Shown: positions 1-6,344, numbered from the stretch's first letter. The stretch is DNA of 6,834 nucleotides from Lachnospiraceae bacterium UBA1729 (GCA_002315945.1 DCIJ01000067.1:1-6834); one strand, 5' to 3'. The notes: a model not told the origin generated them from the letters alone. Numbers and translations: made by a program.

Positions 1-351
1 GTTATCCTTCTTGGTACTTCTGTAGGTGCTACAACATCTGCTGAAGCATTCCTGAACATGGCAACAATTAAAATCGTAGTTCTTGGTCTGATTGCTTTCG
101 CATTTGGTACCTGGGCAGGCGTTATGTTTGGTAAGATTATGTGCATCGCTACTGGTGGAAAGGTTAATCCTCTTATCGGTTCTGCTGGTGTATCAGCTGT
201 TCCTATGGCAGCTCGTGTATCACAGAAGGTTGGTGCAGAGGCAGATCCTACTAACTTCCTGCTGATGCATGCTATGGGTCCTAACGTTGCTGGTGTTATT
301 GGTACAGCTGTTGCAGCTGGTACCTTCATGGCAGTATTTGGAATCATGTGA
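1..351 (+). CDS. oadB: Sodium-translocating decarboxylase beta subunit, C-terminal part
   Basis: This is the last 116 codons of the integral-membrane ion-pump subunit of a biotin-dependent decarboxylase. The family couples decarboxylation of the carboxybiotin carrier to sodium export. The frame is open from base 1 and ends at TGA 349-351; the true start lies upstream, so the ATG at 58 is internal. The fragment is hydrophobic and glycine/alanine rich. The family signature around GSAGVSAVPMAAR is intact. Counting from the Asn at 166-168, the Asn, Gly (+4), Ser (+9) and Arg (+16) match the spacing of Asn373, Gly377, Ser382 and Arg389, implicated in ion transport in the Klebsiella enzyme. The conserved tail (DPTNFLLMHAMGPNVAGVIGT) follows. 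The next gene encodes the matching carboxyltransferase, which favours the oxaloacetate type (oadB) over glutaconyl-CoA or methylmalonyl-CoA decarboxylase. The biotin carrier and small anchoring subunit are probably upstream, outside the window. Confidence 0.93.
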   Translation, partial: VILLGTSVGATTSAEAFLNMATIKIVVLGLIAFAFGTWAGVMFGKIMCIATGGKVNPLIGSAGVSAVPMAARVSQKVGAEADPTNFLLMHAMGPNVAGVIGTAVAAGTFMAVFGIM

Positions 352-561
352 TGCAAAAGAGTTAGTATTTGCGGATTAGGACAAAGGACAGACAGTTTGC
401 ATGCTTGCATGCAAAACTGAATGGACATTGTCCGTACCTGCGAAGCAGGAACCGCAAGGACATAAGCATTTTTAGTCGCGTAGCGACGGTAAGTGGCATG
501 GCCACGTAAAATGCGCATGGTTTGCGGTGAATCCGCAACAGGTTGAAAAATAATAAAATTT
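352..561 (+). other. Hairpin-rich oadB-oadA spacer
   Basis: No gene is seen here. The spacer carries a run of short palindromes: (1) 396-403 with 408-415, an 8-bp stem that extends by 3 bp past one bulged A; (2) 423-433, GGAC/GTCC; (3) 437-449, CCTGC-GAA-GCAGG; (4) 475-487, GTCGC-GTA-GCGAC; (5) 493-505, GTGGC-ATG-GCCAC; (6) 522-538, TTGCGG-TGAAT-CCGCAA. Numbers 3-5 share one design: a 5-bp stem ending in C-G and closing a 3-base loop. The words TTGCGG (369, 522) and CCGCAA (452, 533) both occur twice, so alternative long-range pairing is possible. No T-tract follows any stem, so these are not ordinary terminators. A structured RNA, mRNA processing or stability element, or small palindromic repeat family are all possible. 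The last stem ends 23 bases before the oadA ribosome binding site and leaves it free. Confidence 0.6.
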
Positions 562-566
562 GGAGG
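562..566 (+). promoter_or_regulatory. Ribosome binding site that fixes the oadA start
   Basis: GGAGG lies 9 bases before the ATG at 576. It sits inside the N-terminal extension that would result from starting at the in-frame ATG at 543. That earlier ATG has no comparable site and would add a poorly conserved lysine/asparagine-rich stretch of 11 residues, so 576 is the preferred start. Confidence 0.85.
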
Positions 567-575
567 AAAAATAAA

Positions 576-2012
576 ATGGCTGATACAGTAAAAAAGCCCG
601 TAGGTATTATGGAGACCGTTCTTCGTGATGCACATCAGTCTCTGATTGCAACCAGAATGCCTACCGAGAAAATGCTTCCCATTATTGATACAATGGATAA
701 AGTCGGCTATCACGCAGTAGAGTGCTGGGGTGGTGCTACATTTGATGCTTCTCTTCGTTTCCTTAAGGAAGATCCCTGGGAGAGACTTAGAAAGCTTCGT
801 GATGGATTCAAGAATACAAAGCTTCAGATGTTATTCCGTGGACAGAATATCCTTGGATATCGTCCTTACGCTGATGACGTTGTATATGCTTTCGTTGAGA
901 AATCAATCGCAAACGGTATTGATGTAATCAGAATTTTTGACTGCTTAAATGATATTCGTAACCTTCAGGCAGCAGTAGATGCTACCAACAAGATTAAGAA
1001 GCAGGAAGGCAGAGGTGAGTCTCAGATTGCTCTTTCTTACACACTTGGTGATGCTTATACTATGGAGTATTGGGCAGACATGGCTAAGAAGATTGAGGAG
1101 ATGGGTGCTGACTCTATCTGTATCAAGGATATGGCTGGTCTGTTAGTTCCTTACAAGGCAGAAGAGCTTGTTAAGACACTTAAGGAAAGCACAAAGCTTC
1201 CTATCCAGCTCCATACACACTACACTTCAGGTGTAGCTTCAATGACATACCTTAAGGCTGTTGAAGCTGGTGTTGACGTAATCGACTGTGCAATTTCACC
1301 TTTTGCACTTGGTACATCACAGCCTGCAACAGAAGTTATGGTTGAGACATTCAAGGGTACTGCATATGACACAGGTTATGATCAGGCAATCCTTGCTCAG
1401 ATCGCTGACTACTTCCGTCCTTACAGAGAAGAGTGCATCGAGTCTGGTCTCATGAGCACCAAGGTTCTTGGTGTTAACATTAACACTCTTAGATATCAGG
1501 TTCCCGGCGGTATGCTTTCTAACATGGTTAGCCAGTTGAAAGAGCAGAAGGCTGAAGACAAATATCAGGATGTATTGGAAGAAATCCCAAGAGTTCGTAA
1601 GGACTGTGGCGAGCCTCCTCTTGTTACACCTTCATCACAGATCGTTGGTACACAGGCTGTATTCAACGTACTTATGGGTGAGAGATACAAGATGGCTACT
1701 GGCGAGTTCAAGGATCTGTTACGTGGTAACTATGGACAGACAGTTAAGCCTATGAGCGAGGAAGTTATCGCTAAGGTTATTCCTGGTGAGAAGAGAAGTA
1801 CAGCTCGTTCTGCAGAAGCTACTGGACATACAGAGCCCGAGCTTGCAGGTATCGAAGCAGAGATGAAGGAATACAAGCAGAGCGAAGAAGACGTATTGTC
1901 ATACGCACTGTTCCCTCAGGTTGCTGTTGACTACTTCAAGTATCGTCAGGCACAGCAGGAAAAGGTTGACCTTGGTGTTGCAGATACTAAGAATGCAGCT
2001 TACCCTGTATAA
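576..2012 (+). CDS. oadA: Oxaloacetate decarboxylase alpha / pyruvate carboxylase subunit B, carboxyltransferase
   Basis: This 478-residue cytoplasmic carboxyltransferase moves CO2 between oxaloacetate and biotin. In the decarboxylase direction it charges a biotin carrier, whose decarboxylation by OadB drives sodium export. The N-terminal HMGL-like TIM barrel shows LRDAHQSLIATRM with metal-ligand Asp18, the lysine expected to be carboxylated (Lys184 in ICIKDMAGLL), the metal-binding HTH pair His213/His215, and GTSQP at 246-250. The conserved PYC/OADA domain follows to about residue 460. The protein ends at NAAYPV with no biotinyl domain and no AMKM-type biotinylation motif, unlike the roughly 590-residue Klebsiella subunit, so the carrier must be a separate protein. 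The start is set by GGAGG at 562-566. The gene follows oadB and has its own terminator at 2041-2077. Codon use (CTT, GTT, AAG, GGT) suggests high expression. A pyruvate carboxylase B role cannot be excluded, but the oadB neighbour favours the sodium pump. Confidence 0.92.
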   Translation: MADTVKKPVGIMETVLRDAHQSLIATRMPTEKMLPIIDTMDKVGYHAVECWGGATFDASLRFLKEDPWERLRKLRDGFKNTKLQMLFRGQNILGYRPYADDVVYAFVEKSIANGIDVIRIFDCLNDIRNLQAAVDATNKIKKQEGRGESQIALSYTLGDAYTMEYWADMAKKIEEMGADSICIKDMAGLLVPYKAEELVKTLKESTKLPIQLHTHYTSGVASMTYLKAVEAGVDVIDCAISPFALGTSQPATEVMVETFKGTAYDTGYDQAILAQIADYFRPYREECIESGLMSTKVLGVNINTLRYQVPGGMLSNMVSQLKEQKAEDKYQDVLEEIPRVRKDCGEPPLVTPSSQIVGTQAVFNVLMGERYKMATGEFKDLLRGNYGQTVKPMSEEVIAKVIPGEKRSTARSAEATGHTEPELAGIEAEMKEYKQSEEDVLSYALFPQVAVDYFKYRQAQQEKVDLGVADTKNAAYPV

Positions 2013-2040
2013 TTGAAAGCTTTTATAGTAAGTATCTAAT

Positions 2041-2077
2041 AAAAAAGTTCCGATGGTTTTTCATCGGAACTTTTTTT
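2041..2077 (+). terminator. Intrinsic terminator after oadA
   Basis: A 9-bp stem GTTCCGATG (2047-2055) pairs with CATCGGAAC (2062-2070) around a GTTTTT loop. It is flanked by an A-run at 2041-2046 and a T-run at 2071-2077, which extend the stem by A:T pairs. It lies 28 bases after the oadA stop and separates the decarboxylase genes from the next cluster. Confidence 0.93.
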
Positions 2078-2136
2078 ATCTTTTGATATAACAGTTTTTC
2101 AACATAGATGAAAGTATTCCCTTTTGGATATATATC

Positions 2137-2157
2137 TATTATATTCAGAATATAATA
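2137..2157. promoter_or_regulatory. AT-rich perfect palindrome, possible operator overlapping a -10-like box
   Basis: TATTATATTC (2137-2146) and GAATATAATA (2148-2157) are perfect inverted repeats around one A. The right arm contains TATAAT (2151-2156), a consensus -10 hexamer, but no good -35 box sits 16-18 bases upstream. It lies about 140 bases before the P1 peptidase gene in a gene-free stretch (2078-2293) where I see no clear riboswitch or other gene. A dimeric repressor site over a promoter is possible; AT-rich sequence makes chance palindromes more likely. Confidence 0.3.
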
Positions 2158-2293
2158 TAATAAATGAAGTAACTGTTGATAAAAGATGAAAAGTCAGGTC
2201 CTATTTTTGGGGAAGAGTCTGGTTAAAAGAAAAATAAAAATAGGTATTCCATATGAGAAGAAAAGAATTCTGAAGAGAGCGAGGTGAGAGGCT

Positions 2294-3268
2294 ATGATAG
2301 AAATCAGTATAAATGAAATTGAAAATATTTTAATTGGACAGGTGGAAAATGCGGAAGACGCCACTGGATGCACAGTGTTCGTATCAAAGATAGGTATGCC
2401 TGCCGGACTAGATGTCAGGGGTGGTGGTCCTGCTTCCAGGGAGTCAGAGCTACTCAAACCTACTGCCTCAGCTGAAATTATTCATGCTGTAGTGCTGGGC
2501 GGTGGAAGTGCATATGGACTTGATGCGGCTGGAGGAGTTATGCAGTGCCTCAAGGAAAATGACATCGGCTTTGATGTGGCGGTAACAAAGGTTCCTTTAG
2601 TTGTGCAGTCAGATTTATTTGATCTTACTGTAGCCAGTGCAGATGCATATCCAGATAAAAAAATGGGTTATGAGGCGGCAAAGATTGCGCTTGAAGGTGG
2701 CAACTATAAAGACGGAAATTTCGGCGCAGGATGTGGGGCTACAGTTGGAAAATGGAATGGTATGGACACCTGCATGAAATCCGGAATTGGAAGCTATGCC
2801 CTTAAAATAGGAGAATTAAAAGTTGGTGCTGTAGTAGCAGTGAATGCTCTTGGAGATATATTTGACTATAGAACAGGGACCAAGATTGCAGGTTTGTTAA
2901 ATAAAGACAGAACCGGATTTGATGATACTGAAGAGCTGATGTACAAAAAAACAAGCATAGTAGAGAATAAATATACCGGGAATACAACTATAGCGGTGAT
3001 TATGACTAATGCAAAGTTTGATAAAACAAAGCTTTGCAAGATAGCTGCCATGGGACATGATGGTTATGCACGCTCTATCAGACCTATACACACTTCGGCA
3101 GATGGAGACAGTATTTATGCTGTGTCTACAGGAGAAGTCAGTGCAGATATAGATGTGGTTGGTACATTAGCTTCAAGGGTTATTTCCGAGGCAATAATAA
3201 GAGCGGTAGAAAATGCAGATGCTGCTTATGGATATCCGTCAATAAAAAGTATAAGAGGTAATCACTAA
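2294..3268 (+). CDS. P1 family peptidase (DmpA/NylC-type Ntn hydrolase)
   Basis: This 324-residue protein has no signal peptide and is probably cytoplasmic. The family (peptidase S58) comprises self-cleaving N-terminal nucleophile enzymes that hydrolyse small amides, beta-peptides or N-terminal residues. Family motifs appear in order: RGGGPASRESELL near residue 42, VLGGGSAYGLDAAGGV, GAGCGATVGK, VVAVNALGDIFD, GNTTIAVIMTNA and ARSIRPIHTSADGDSIYAVSTG. By analogy with NylC, autocleavage should fall between Asn230 and Thr231, making Thr231 the nucleophile; DmpA and BapA use Ser. The length is normal for the family. The start is supported by GAGGTGAG at 2281-2288, 5 bases upstream. The gene follows the oadA terminator and ends one base before the next start codon, so the two are almost certainly co-transcribed. 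The substrate cannot be read from the sequence; the neighbour suggests peptides or muropeptides, which is inference. Confidence 0.9.
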   Translation: MIEISINEIENILIGQVENAEDATGCTVFVSKIGMPAGLDVRGGGPASRESELLKPTASAEIIHAVVLGGGSAYGLDAAGGVMQCLKENDIGFDVAVTKVPLVVQSDLFDLTVASADAYPDKKMGYEAAKIALEGGNYKDGNFGAGCGATVGKWNGMDTCMKSGIGSYALKIGELKVGAVVAVNALGDIFDYRTGTKIAGLLNKDRTGFDDTEELMYKKTSIVENKYTGNTTIAVIMTNAKFDKTKLCKIAAMGHDGYARSIRPIHTSADGDSIYAVSTGEVSADIDVVGTLASRVISEAIIRAVENADAAYGYPSIKSIRGNH

Positions 3269-3269
3269 T

Positions 3270-4259
3270 ATGAAAAAAATTCAAATTACAATAATGACAG
3301 TAATAATGTTTGCATTGGTTTTTTCGATGCCAGTATTGGCTAAGAGTAATAACAAGCAAATCGTTCCCGAATTTTTGGAGCCAGGAGATACAATTGCAAT
3401 TACTTCGCCGGCAGCATCCAGAGTAAGTGAAACAAAGGCTGTAATAGATCGCCTTAAAAACAACGGATATAATGTGCTGATTGGAGAAACCAATGGAACC
3501 AAGTATGGATATTTTGCAGGAACAGATGCTCAGAGGGCAGCTGAGCTTAATGACTTTTTTGCAAATCCAGATGTGGATGCAATCCTGTGCATGCGCGGCG
3601 GATATGGATGCTCCAGAATCCTTGACCTGATTGATTATGATCTGATTAAAAAGAATCCAAAGCTGCTGATTGGTTTTAGTGATATTACAGCACTGCATGC
3701 TGCAATTCAAAAAGAGACCGGAATTACCACAATTCATGGCCCTGTGATCAGTACTCTTGCCAAAGCAACTGACTACACCTGGAATGAGTTCCTGGCAGGA
3801 ATAAAAGGAGATCTCAAGGCTGGTCCAGTAAATCTTCCAAATGGATACGCACTTAAGACTATTACTCCAGGCACTGCAACAGGTAGGCTTGTGGGAGGTA
3901 ATCTGACTGTACTTATGTCATTGATGGGCACCAAGTATGAACCTGATTTTGAAGATGCAATTTTATTTGTTGAGGATGTTGGTGAAGCGGGCTACAGAAT
4001 AGACAGAATGATGTATCAGCTGTACCAGAGTGGATCCCTGGATAAGGTAAAAGGAATTGTATTTGGCGAATTTGTAGACTGTGAGGCTGCCATAGATACA
4101 GAATCCATAATGCAGTACTATGGAGCGCTGGTAAACAAGCCCTGTATAAAAGGTATGTCTATAGGCCATGGAGTGAATAATGCATTTATTCCTATAGGAG
4201 CGCAAGCAACCATCCAGGCCAATGAAGATGGTAGTGCAGTCTTTGCAATAAATTACTAA
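3270..4259 (+). CDS. Secreted S66 family LD-carboxypeptidase (LdcA/MccF-like)
   Basis: This 329-residue serine peptidase belongs to a family that cuts the L,D bond of murein tetrapeptides (LdcA) or amide bonds in toxic peptide-nucleotides (MccF). A signal peptide is visible: KK at the N-terminus, a hydrophobic core, and a likely cleavage VLA|KS after residue 24. No lipobox cysteine follows, so the product is probably released or wall-located. The mature part starts with the family LEPGDTIAITSPAA strand. RGGYGCSR comes next. The expected Ser-Glu-His triad is Ser137 (LIGFSDITALH), Glu235 (FVEDVGEAGYRIDRMM) and His300 (SIGHGVNNAFIPIG). GRLVGGNLTVL is also typical. Length is normal once the signal peptide is removed. 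AGAGG at 3254-3258 serves as the ribosome binding site, inside the end of the upstream gene. Classical LdcA is cytoplasmic, so export suggests work on the cell's own wall, on scavenged muropeptides, or on an external peptide. Confidence 0.92.
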   Translation: MKKIQITIMTVIMFALVFSMPVLAKSNNKQIVPEFLEPGDTIAITSPAASRVSETKAVIDRLKNNGYNVLIGETNGTKYGYFAGTDAQRAAELNDFFANPDVDAILCMRGGYGCSRILDLIDYDLIKKNPKLLIGFSDITALHAAIQKETGITTIHGPVISTLAKATDYTWNEFLAGIKGDLKAGPVNLPNGYALKTITPGTATGRLVGGNLTVLMSLMGTKYEPDFEDAILFVEDVGEAGYRIDRMMYQLYQSGSLDKVKGIVFGEFVDCEAAIDTESIMQYYGALVNKPCIKGMSIGHGVNNAFIPIGAQATIQANEDGSAVFAINY

Positions 4260-4271
4260 AGTGAAGAAAAT

Positions 4272-4300
4272 TTGACATTCTTAAAAAAATGTATTTTAAT
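4272..4300 (+). promoter_or_regulatory. Internal sigma-A-type promoter
   Basis: A perfect -35 box TTGACA (4272-4277), a 17-base spacer and a -10 box TTTAAT (4295-4300, 5 of 6 consensus) lie just after the LD-carboxypeptidase stop. Transcription would begin near 4307, giving a leader of about 70 bases before the start at 4377. It gives the last two genes of the cluster their own expression and argues against a TTG start at 4272, which would be part of the -35 box. Confidence 0.65.
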
Positions 4301-4363
4301 TAGCCCTATGTTTTTGGATATGATGAGTGGGGCATTATATCCAAAATATGGGGATTATGAAAA

Positions 4364-4370
4364 AGAGGTG
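4364..4370 (+). promoter_or_regulatory. Ribosome binding site deciding a TTG start
   Basis: AGAGGTG lies 6 bases before an in-frame TTG at 4377. The other in-frame candidates, TTG 4272 and ATG 4308, 4320 and 4323, have no good ribosome binding site. The in-frame GTG at 4368 overlaps this site. Confidence 0.6.
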
Positions 4371-4376
4371 TCAAAT

Positions 4377-5030
4377 TTGAAAAGAAAAATTAATAGAAAA
4401 TTATTGCTGCCATGTATAGTCGTTGGAGGAGCCTGGATTTATTTTTGCATAAAAATAGTACTTCCAATAGTAGTAGCCATGGGGACGATATTATTTGGTT
4501 CTGCACTTGAAAAACCAGTAGTTGTTACTGATATCGAGGATTACCAGAATTACAGTAAATATATAGGTGAGGAAGCTGACAGGGAGTGCGCAGGATTCTA
4601 TAGTGACCAATTAGCGGTATTTCCCGAAAAACTAACAGGGGAGGTCAGAGAATTCAAGCATGTATATTACAATCCCTTTGATCCACAGGTAGTATCCTAT
4701 CTGACAGTCAAATATGATGACGACGAATATAATAAAGAGTTGAACAGACTGAAAACAGTTGGAAGTGAAGATTATATTGGATACTATAGCGTGACCGGAA
4801 AACCGAATGGATACAATATGGTAGCTATGGATTCGGATGAGTACCATGGATTCTGTTATGGAATTACACCTGAAACAGAGGATAATACAATTACCTATGT
4901 GGGAATATTGTTTTGCAATTATTTTCTGGATTTAAATATTAACAAGTATTTGCCGGAAAAGTATTTGCTTACGGGCTTTGACGCGACTATGGATAATCCA
5001 TATAAAAAAGAAATGATGAGAAAGAAGTAG
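4377..5030 (+). CDS. Unrecognised membrane-anchored protein
   Basis: I do not recognise the family. With the TTG start at 4377 the product has 217 residues. It opens with a basic patch (KRKINRK), then one long or two closely packed hydrophobic stretches at about residues 9-40 (LLLPCIVVGGAWIYF, then IVLPIVVAMGTILFG). An acidic, tyrosine-rich domain of about 175 residues follows (for example VKYDDDEYNKEL and ENDNTITYVG-like strands), and the tail is lysine rich. The positive N-terminus and single anchor suggest the domain may face outward. Later parts read like alternating beta strands, but no catalytic motif stands out. The frame stays open back to TTG 4272 (252 residues), but that codon lies in a probable -35 box. 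The gene ends 26 bases before the alpha/beta hydrolase and likely shares its transcript, so it could be a partner or substrate protein for it. Confidence 0.72.
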   Translation: MKRKINRKLLLPCIVVGGAWIYFCIKIVLPIVVAMGTILFGSALEKPVVVTDIEDYQNYSKYIGEEADRECAGFYSDQLAVFPEKLTGEVREFKHVYYNPFDPQVVSYLTVKYDDDEYNKELNRLKTVGSEDYIGYYSVTGKPNGYNMVAMDSDEYHGFCYGITPETEDNTITYVGILFCNYFLDLNINKYLPEKYLLTGFDATMDNPYKKEMMRKK

Positions 5031-5056
5031 TGTAAGCTGAAACTGTTGGAAATTCT

Positions 5057-6043
5057 ATGAAAAAACTTGTTTGTAAATTATTAAAGTTCATTATTACTTT
5101 GACTGGAGCATTACTACTGCTTATTATCGCAGGAGTTGTTGTACTAAAGATTTATCATGAGATGGCTTCTGCCACTTTTGAAAAAAATAAAAAAGGTGCA
5201 TATGGCCGTATAATTGCCCTTGATAATGGGGATGAAATGAATATCTGTGAGTATGGAGAGGGGGACGAGGTACTGGTTGTAATGCCTGGACTTGGTTCTG
5301 TCGCACCAGGGCTGGAATATAAGCACCTGGCGGAGGAGCTTTCAGATACATATAAGGTAGTTGTAGTGGAGCCATTTGGTTATGGCTTAAGCGACATTAC
5401 AGATATGGAAAGAACAGATGAATCCATATGCAGTGAAATACATGAGGCATTGAACAAGGCTGGTTATGACAGCTTTGACTTGATGGCTCATTCCATCTCA
5501 GCTGTATATGCAATAACATATTTGAGAACATATCCCCATGAGGTTAAGAGCTTTATCGGAATAGACCCATCTGTCCCGGAACAGATTATGAATAGTCAGA
5601 CAGATGACCTATCAGCATATAAAATTGGAAATCTTATTACTAGATTAGGAATAACAAGGGCATTATGTGCTTTATCTTCAGATGAAGGGGTAATACTTCC
5701 GGGTATGGACCAGTACCTGAGCCCTGAAGAAAAAACAATATATAGAAGTCTGGCAGCCAGCAGAACCTGTAACAGAAATGTGGTGAATGAGGTTAAGAAT
5801 ATAAGAAATAATTTTGAGGATAATTTTGGATATAAATATCCTGAAGGACTTGATGTTCATATTTTTCTTTCAAAGGAAACCTGTAATATTGAGGCTGATT
5901 GGGAAGTGCTGCATAGGAATATGCTTTCTGACAGCCAACAGGGTGCAATAAAGATTCTGGATGGAAGTCATTATCTTCATCTGACATGTCCAGATGAGTT
6001 GGTTACTGAGATAAGGCAGATAAAAAATAATGAAATAAAATAA
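5057..6043 (+). CDS. Membrane-anchored alpha/beta hydrolase
   Basis: This 328-residue protein has a basic N-terminus (MKKLVCKLLK) and one membrane segment at about residues 11-31. The hydrolase domain is probably outside the cell. The fold is shown by the strand and oxyanion-loop motif VLVVMPGLGS, the strand VVVVEPFGYGLSD, the nucleophile elbow DLMAHSISAVYA with Ser146, the strand FIGIDPSVP, and a C-terminal DGSHYLHL with His305 as the likely catalytic base (His308 is nearby). The elbow reads A-H-S-I-S, not the usual G-x-S-x-G. The acid residue is uncertain; candidates lie in the KETCNIEADW region after the strand HIFLS. Substrate could be an ester, lipid or peptide and cannot be deduced. The ribosome binding site is weak (TTGGA at 5046-5050). 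The gene probably shares the 4272 promoter with its upstream neighbour. No terminator is seen after it; the tRNA promoter begins 14 bases later. Confidence 0.88.
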   Translation: MKKLVCKLLKFIITLTGALLLLIIAGVVVLKIYHEMASATFEKNKKGAYGRIIALDNGDEMNICEYGEGDEVLVVMPGLGSVAPGLEYKHLAEELSDTYKVVVVEPFGYGLSDITDMERTDESICSEIHEALNKAGYDSFDLMAHSISAVYAITYLRTYPHEVKSFIGIDPSVPEQIMNSQTDDLSAYKIGNLITRLGITRALCALSSDEGVILPGMDQYLSPEEKTIYRSLAASRTCNRNVVNEVKNIRNNFEDNFGYKYPEGLDVHIFLSKETCNIEADWEVLHRNMLSDSQQGAIKILDGSHYLHLTCPDELVTEIRQIKNNEIK

Positions 6044-6056
6044 TAATAAATAAGTA

Positions 6057-6085
6057 TTGACAGACAACTATGGAAGTGGTAGACT
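6057..6085 (+). promoter_or_regulatory. tRNA-Gly promoter
   Basis: A perfect -35 TTGACA (6057-6062), a 17-base spacer and TAGACT (6080-6085) preceded by TGG, an extended -10 arrangement. Transcription would start near 6092, about 27 bases before the mature tRNA. Confidence 0.75.
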
Positions 6086-6118
6086 ATCATTCGTTGAGTC
6101 GGAAATGACTAAATAAAT

Positions 6119-6191
6119 GCGCGAGTGGCTCAGTTGGTGGAGCACGACCTTGCCAAGGTCGGGGTCGCGGGTTCGAGTCCCGTCTCGCGCT
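6119..6191 (+). tRNA. tRNA-Gly (anticodon GCC)
   Basis: A complete cloverleaf folds by eye. The acceptor GCGCGAG (6119-6125) pairs with CTCGCGC (6184-6190). The D stem is GCTC (6128-6131) with GAGC (6140-6143). The anticodon stem CGACC (6145-6149) pairs with GGTCG (6157-6161) around loop TTGCCAA, with anticodon GCC at 6152-6154. The T stem GCGGG (6167-6171) pairs with CCCGT (6179-6183) around TTCGAGT. The discriminator is T6191, usual for glycine tRNAs in bacteria. CCA is not encoded. A promoter lies upstream, and a hairpin terminator starts at the discriminator base itself. Confidence 0.97.
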
Positions 6192-6240
6192 CGATAACAA
6201 GAAAAGAGTATCCATTTGGATGCTCTTTTTTTGTTATCGA
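6191..6240 (+). terminator. Long hairpin terminator of the tRNA gene
   Basis: Bases 6191-6213 pair with 6218-6240 over 23 bp, with two G-T wobbles and a four-base loop ATTT. The 3' arm carries a run of seven T (6226-6232). The stem is unusually long because TCGATAACAA and TTGTTATCGA extend it outside the classical part, so it is nearly symmetrical and might also act on the other strand. The pairing includes the tRNA discriminator base, so 3' processing must compete with this stem. Confidence 0.85.
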
Positions 6241-6250
6241 GTACTTTAAT

Positions 6251-6312
6251 CGAGACGGGACGACCTGTCACGTGAACGAAGTGAGCGTGACATTTCCTTG
6301 TAACCCGTCTCG
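6251..6312 (+). repeat. Nested inverted repeat made from an inverted tRNA 3' end
   Basis: CGAGACGGG (6251-6259) is the reverse complement of tRNA bases 6179-6187 and pairs perfectly with CCCGTCTCG at 6304-6312. Inside it, TGTCACG (6266-6272) pairs with CGTGACA (6286-6292). The result is a two-level hairpin. The outer left arm could also pair with the tRNA's own 3' end, competing with its acceptor and T stems. Confidence 0.75.
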
Positions 6313-6317
6313 CGCTC
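6274..6317 (+). repeat. 44-base direct repeat, copy 1
   Basis: The stretch starts GAACGAAGTGAGCG and ends CCCGTCTCGCGCTC. It is identical over all 44 bases to 6416-6459. Its last 14 bases equal tRNA positions 6179-6192, that is, the T-stem 3' strand, the acceptor 3' strand, the discriminator and one base beyond. The 30 bases before that are not tRNA-like. Confidence 0.92.
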
Positions 6318-6319
6318 CC

Positions 6320-6342
6320 AGAAATCTCCAGAGGAGATTTCT
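6320..6342 (+). repeat. Perfect 10-bp hairpin
   Basis: AGAAATCTCC (6320-6329) pairs perfectly with GGAGATTTCT (6333-6342) around the loop AGA. No T-run follows, so it is not a standard terminator. It is one of a chain of hairpins between the two copies of the 44-base repeat. Confidence 0.8.
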
Positions 6343-6344
6343 AG

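Noticed and set aside
543..575. Upstream ATG start for oadA
   Set aside because: The extension would cover the GGAGG ribosome binding site and reads as lysine/asparagine-rich non-conserved sequence.
2200..2244. CCTATTTTT (2200-2208) and AAAAATAGG (2236-2244) inverted repeat
   Set aside because: It is an A/T-dominated stem with a 27-base loop in AT-rich sequence, so it is likely chance. No riboswitch core was recognised around it.
3180..3737. 185-codon minus-strand frame rich in Cys, Ile and Ser
   Set aside because: It lies opposite two well-supported genes, has no family motifs and no ribosome binding site, and its composition is that of a shadow frame.
4357..4380. Seven-codon frame ATG AAA AAG AGG TGT CAA ATT TGA ending at the TTG start of the next gene
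   Set aside because: A leader peptide is conceivable, but there is no ribosome binding site and no attenuator structure. Its overlap with the ribosome binding site of the gene explains the sequence better.
6068..6271. Minus-strand reading frame containing ARDGTRTRDPDLGK
   Set aside because: It is the antisense translation of the tRNA-Gly gene; GTRTRDP-like strings are a well-known false protein signature from tRNA T arms.
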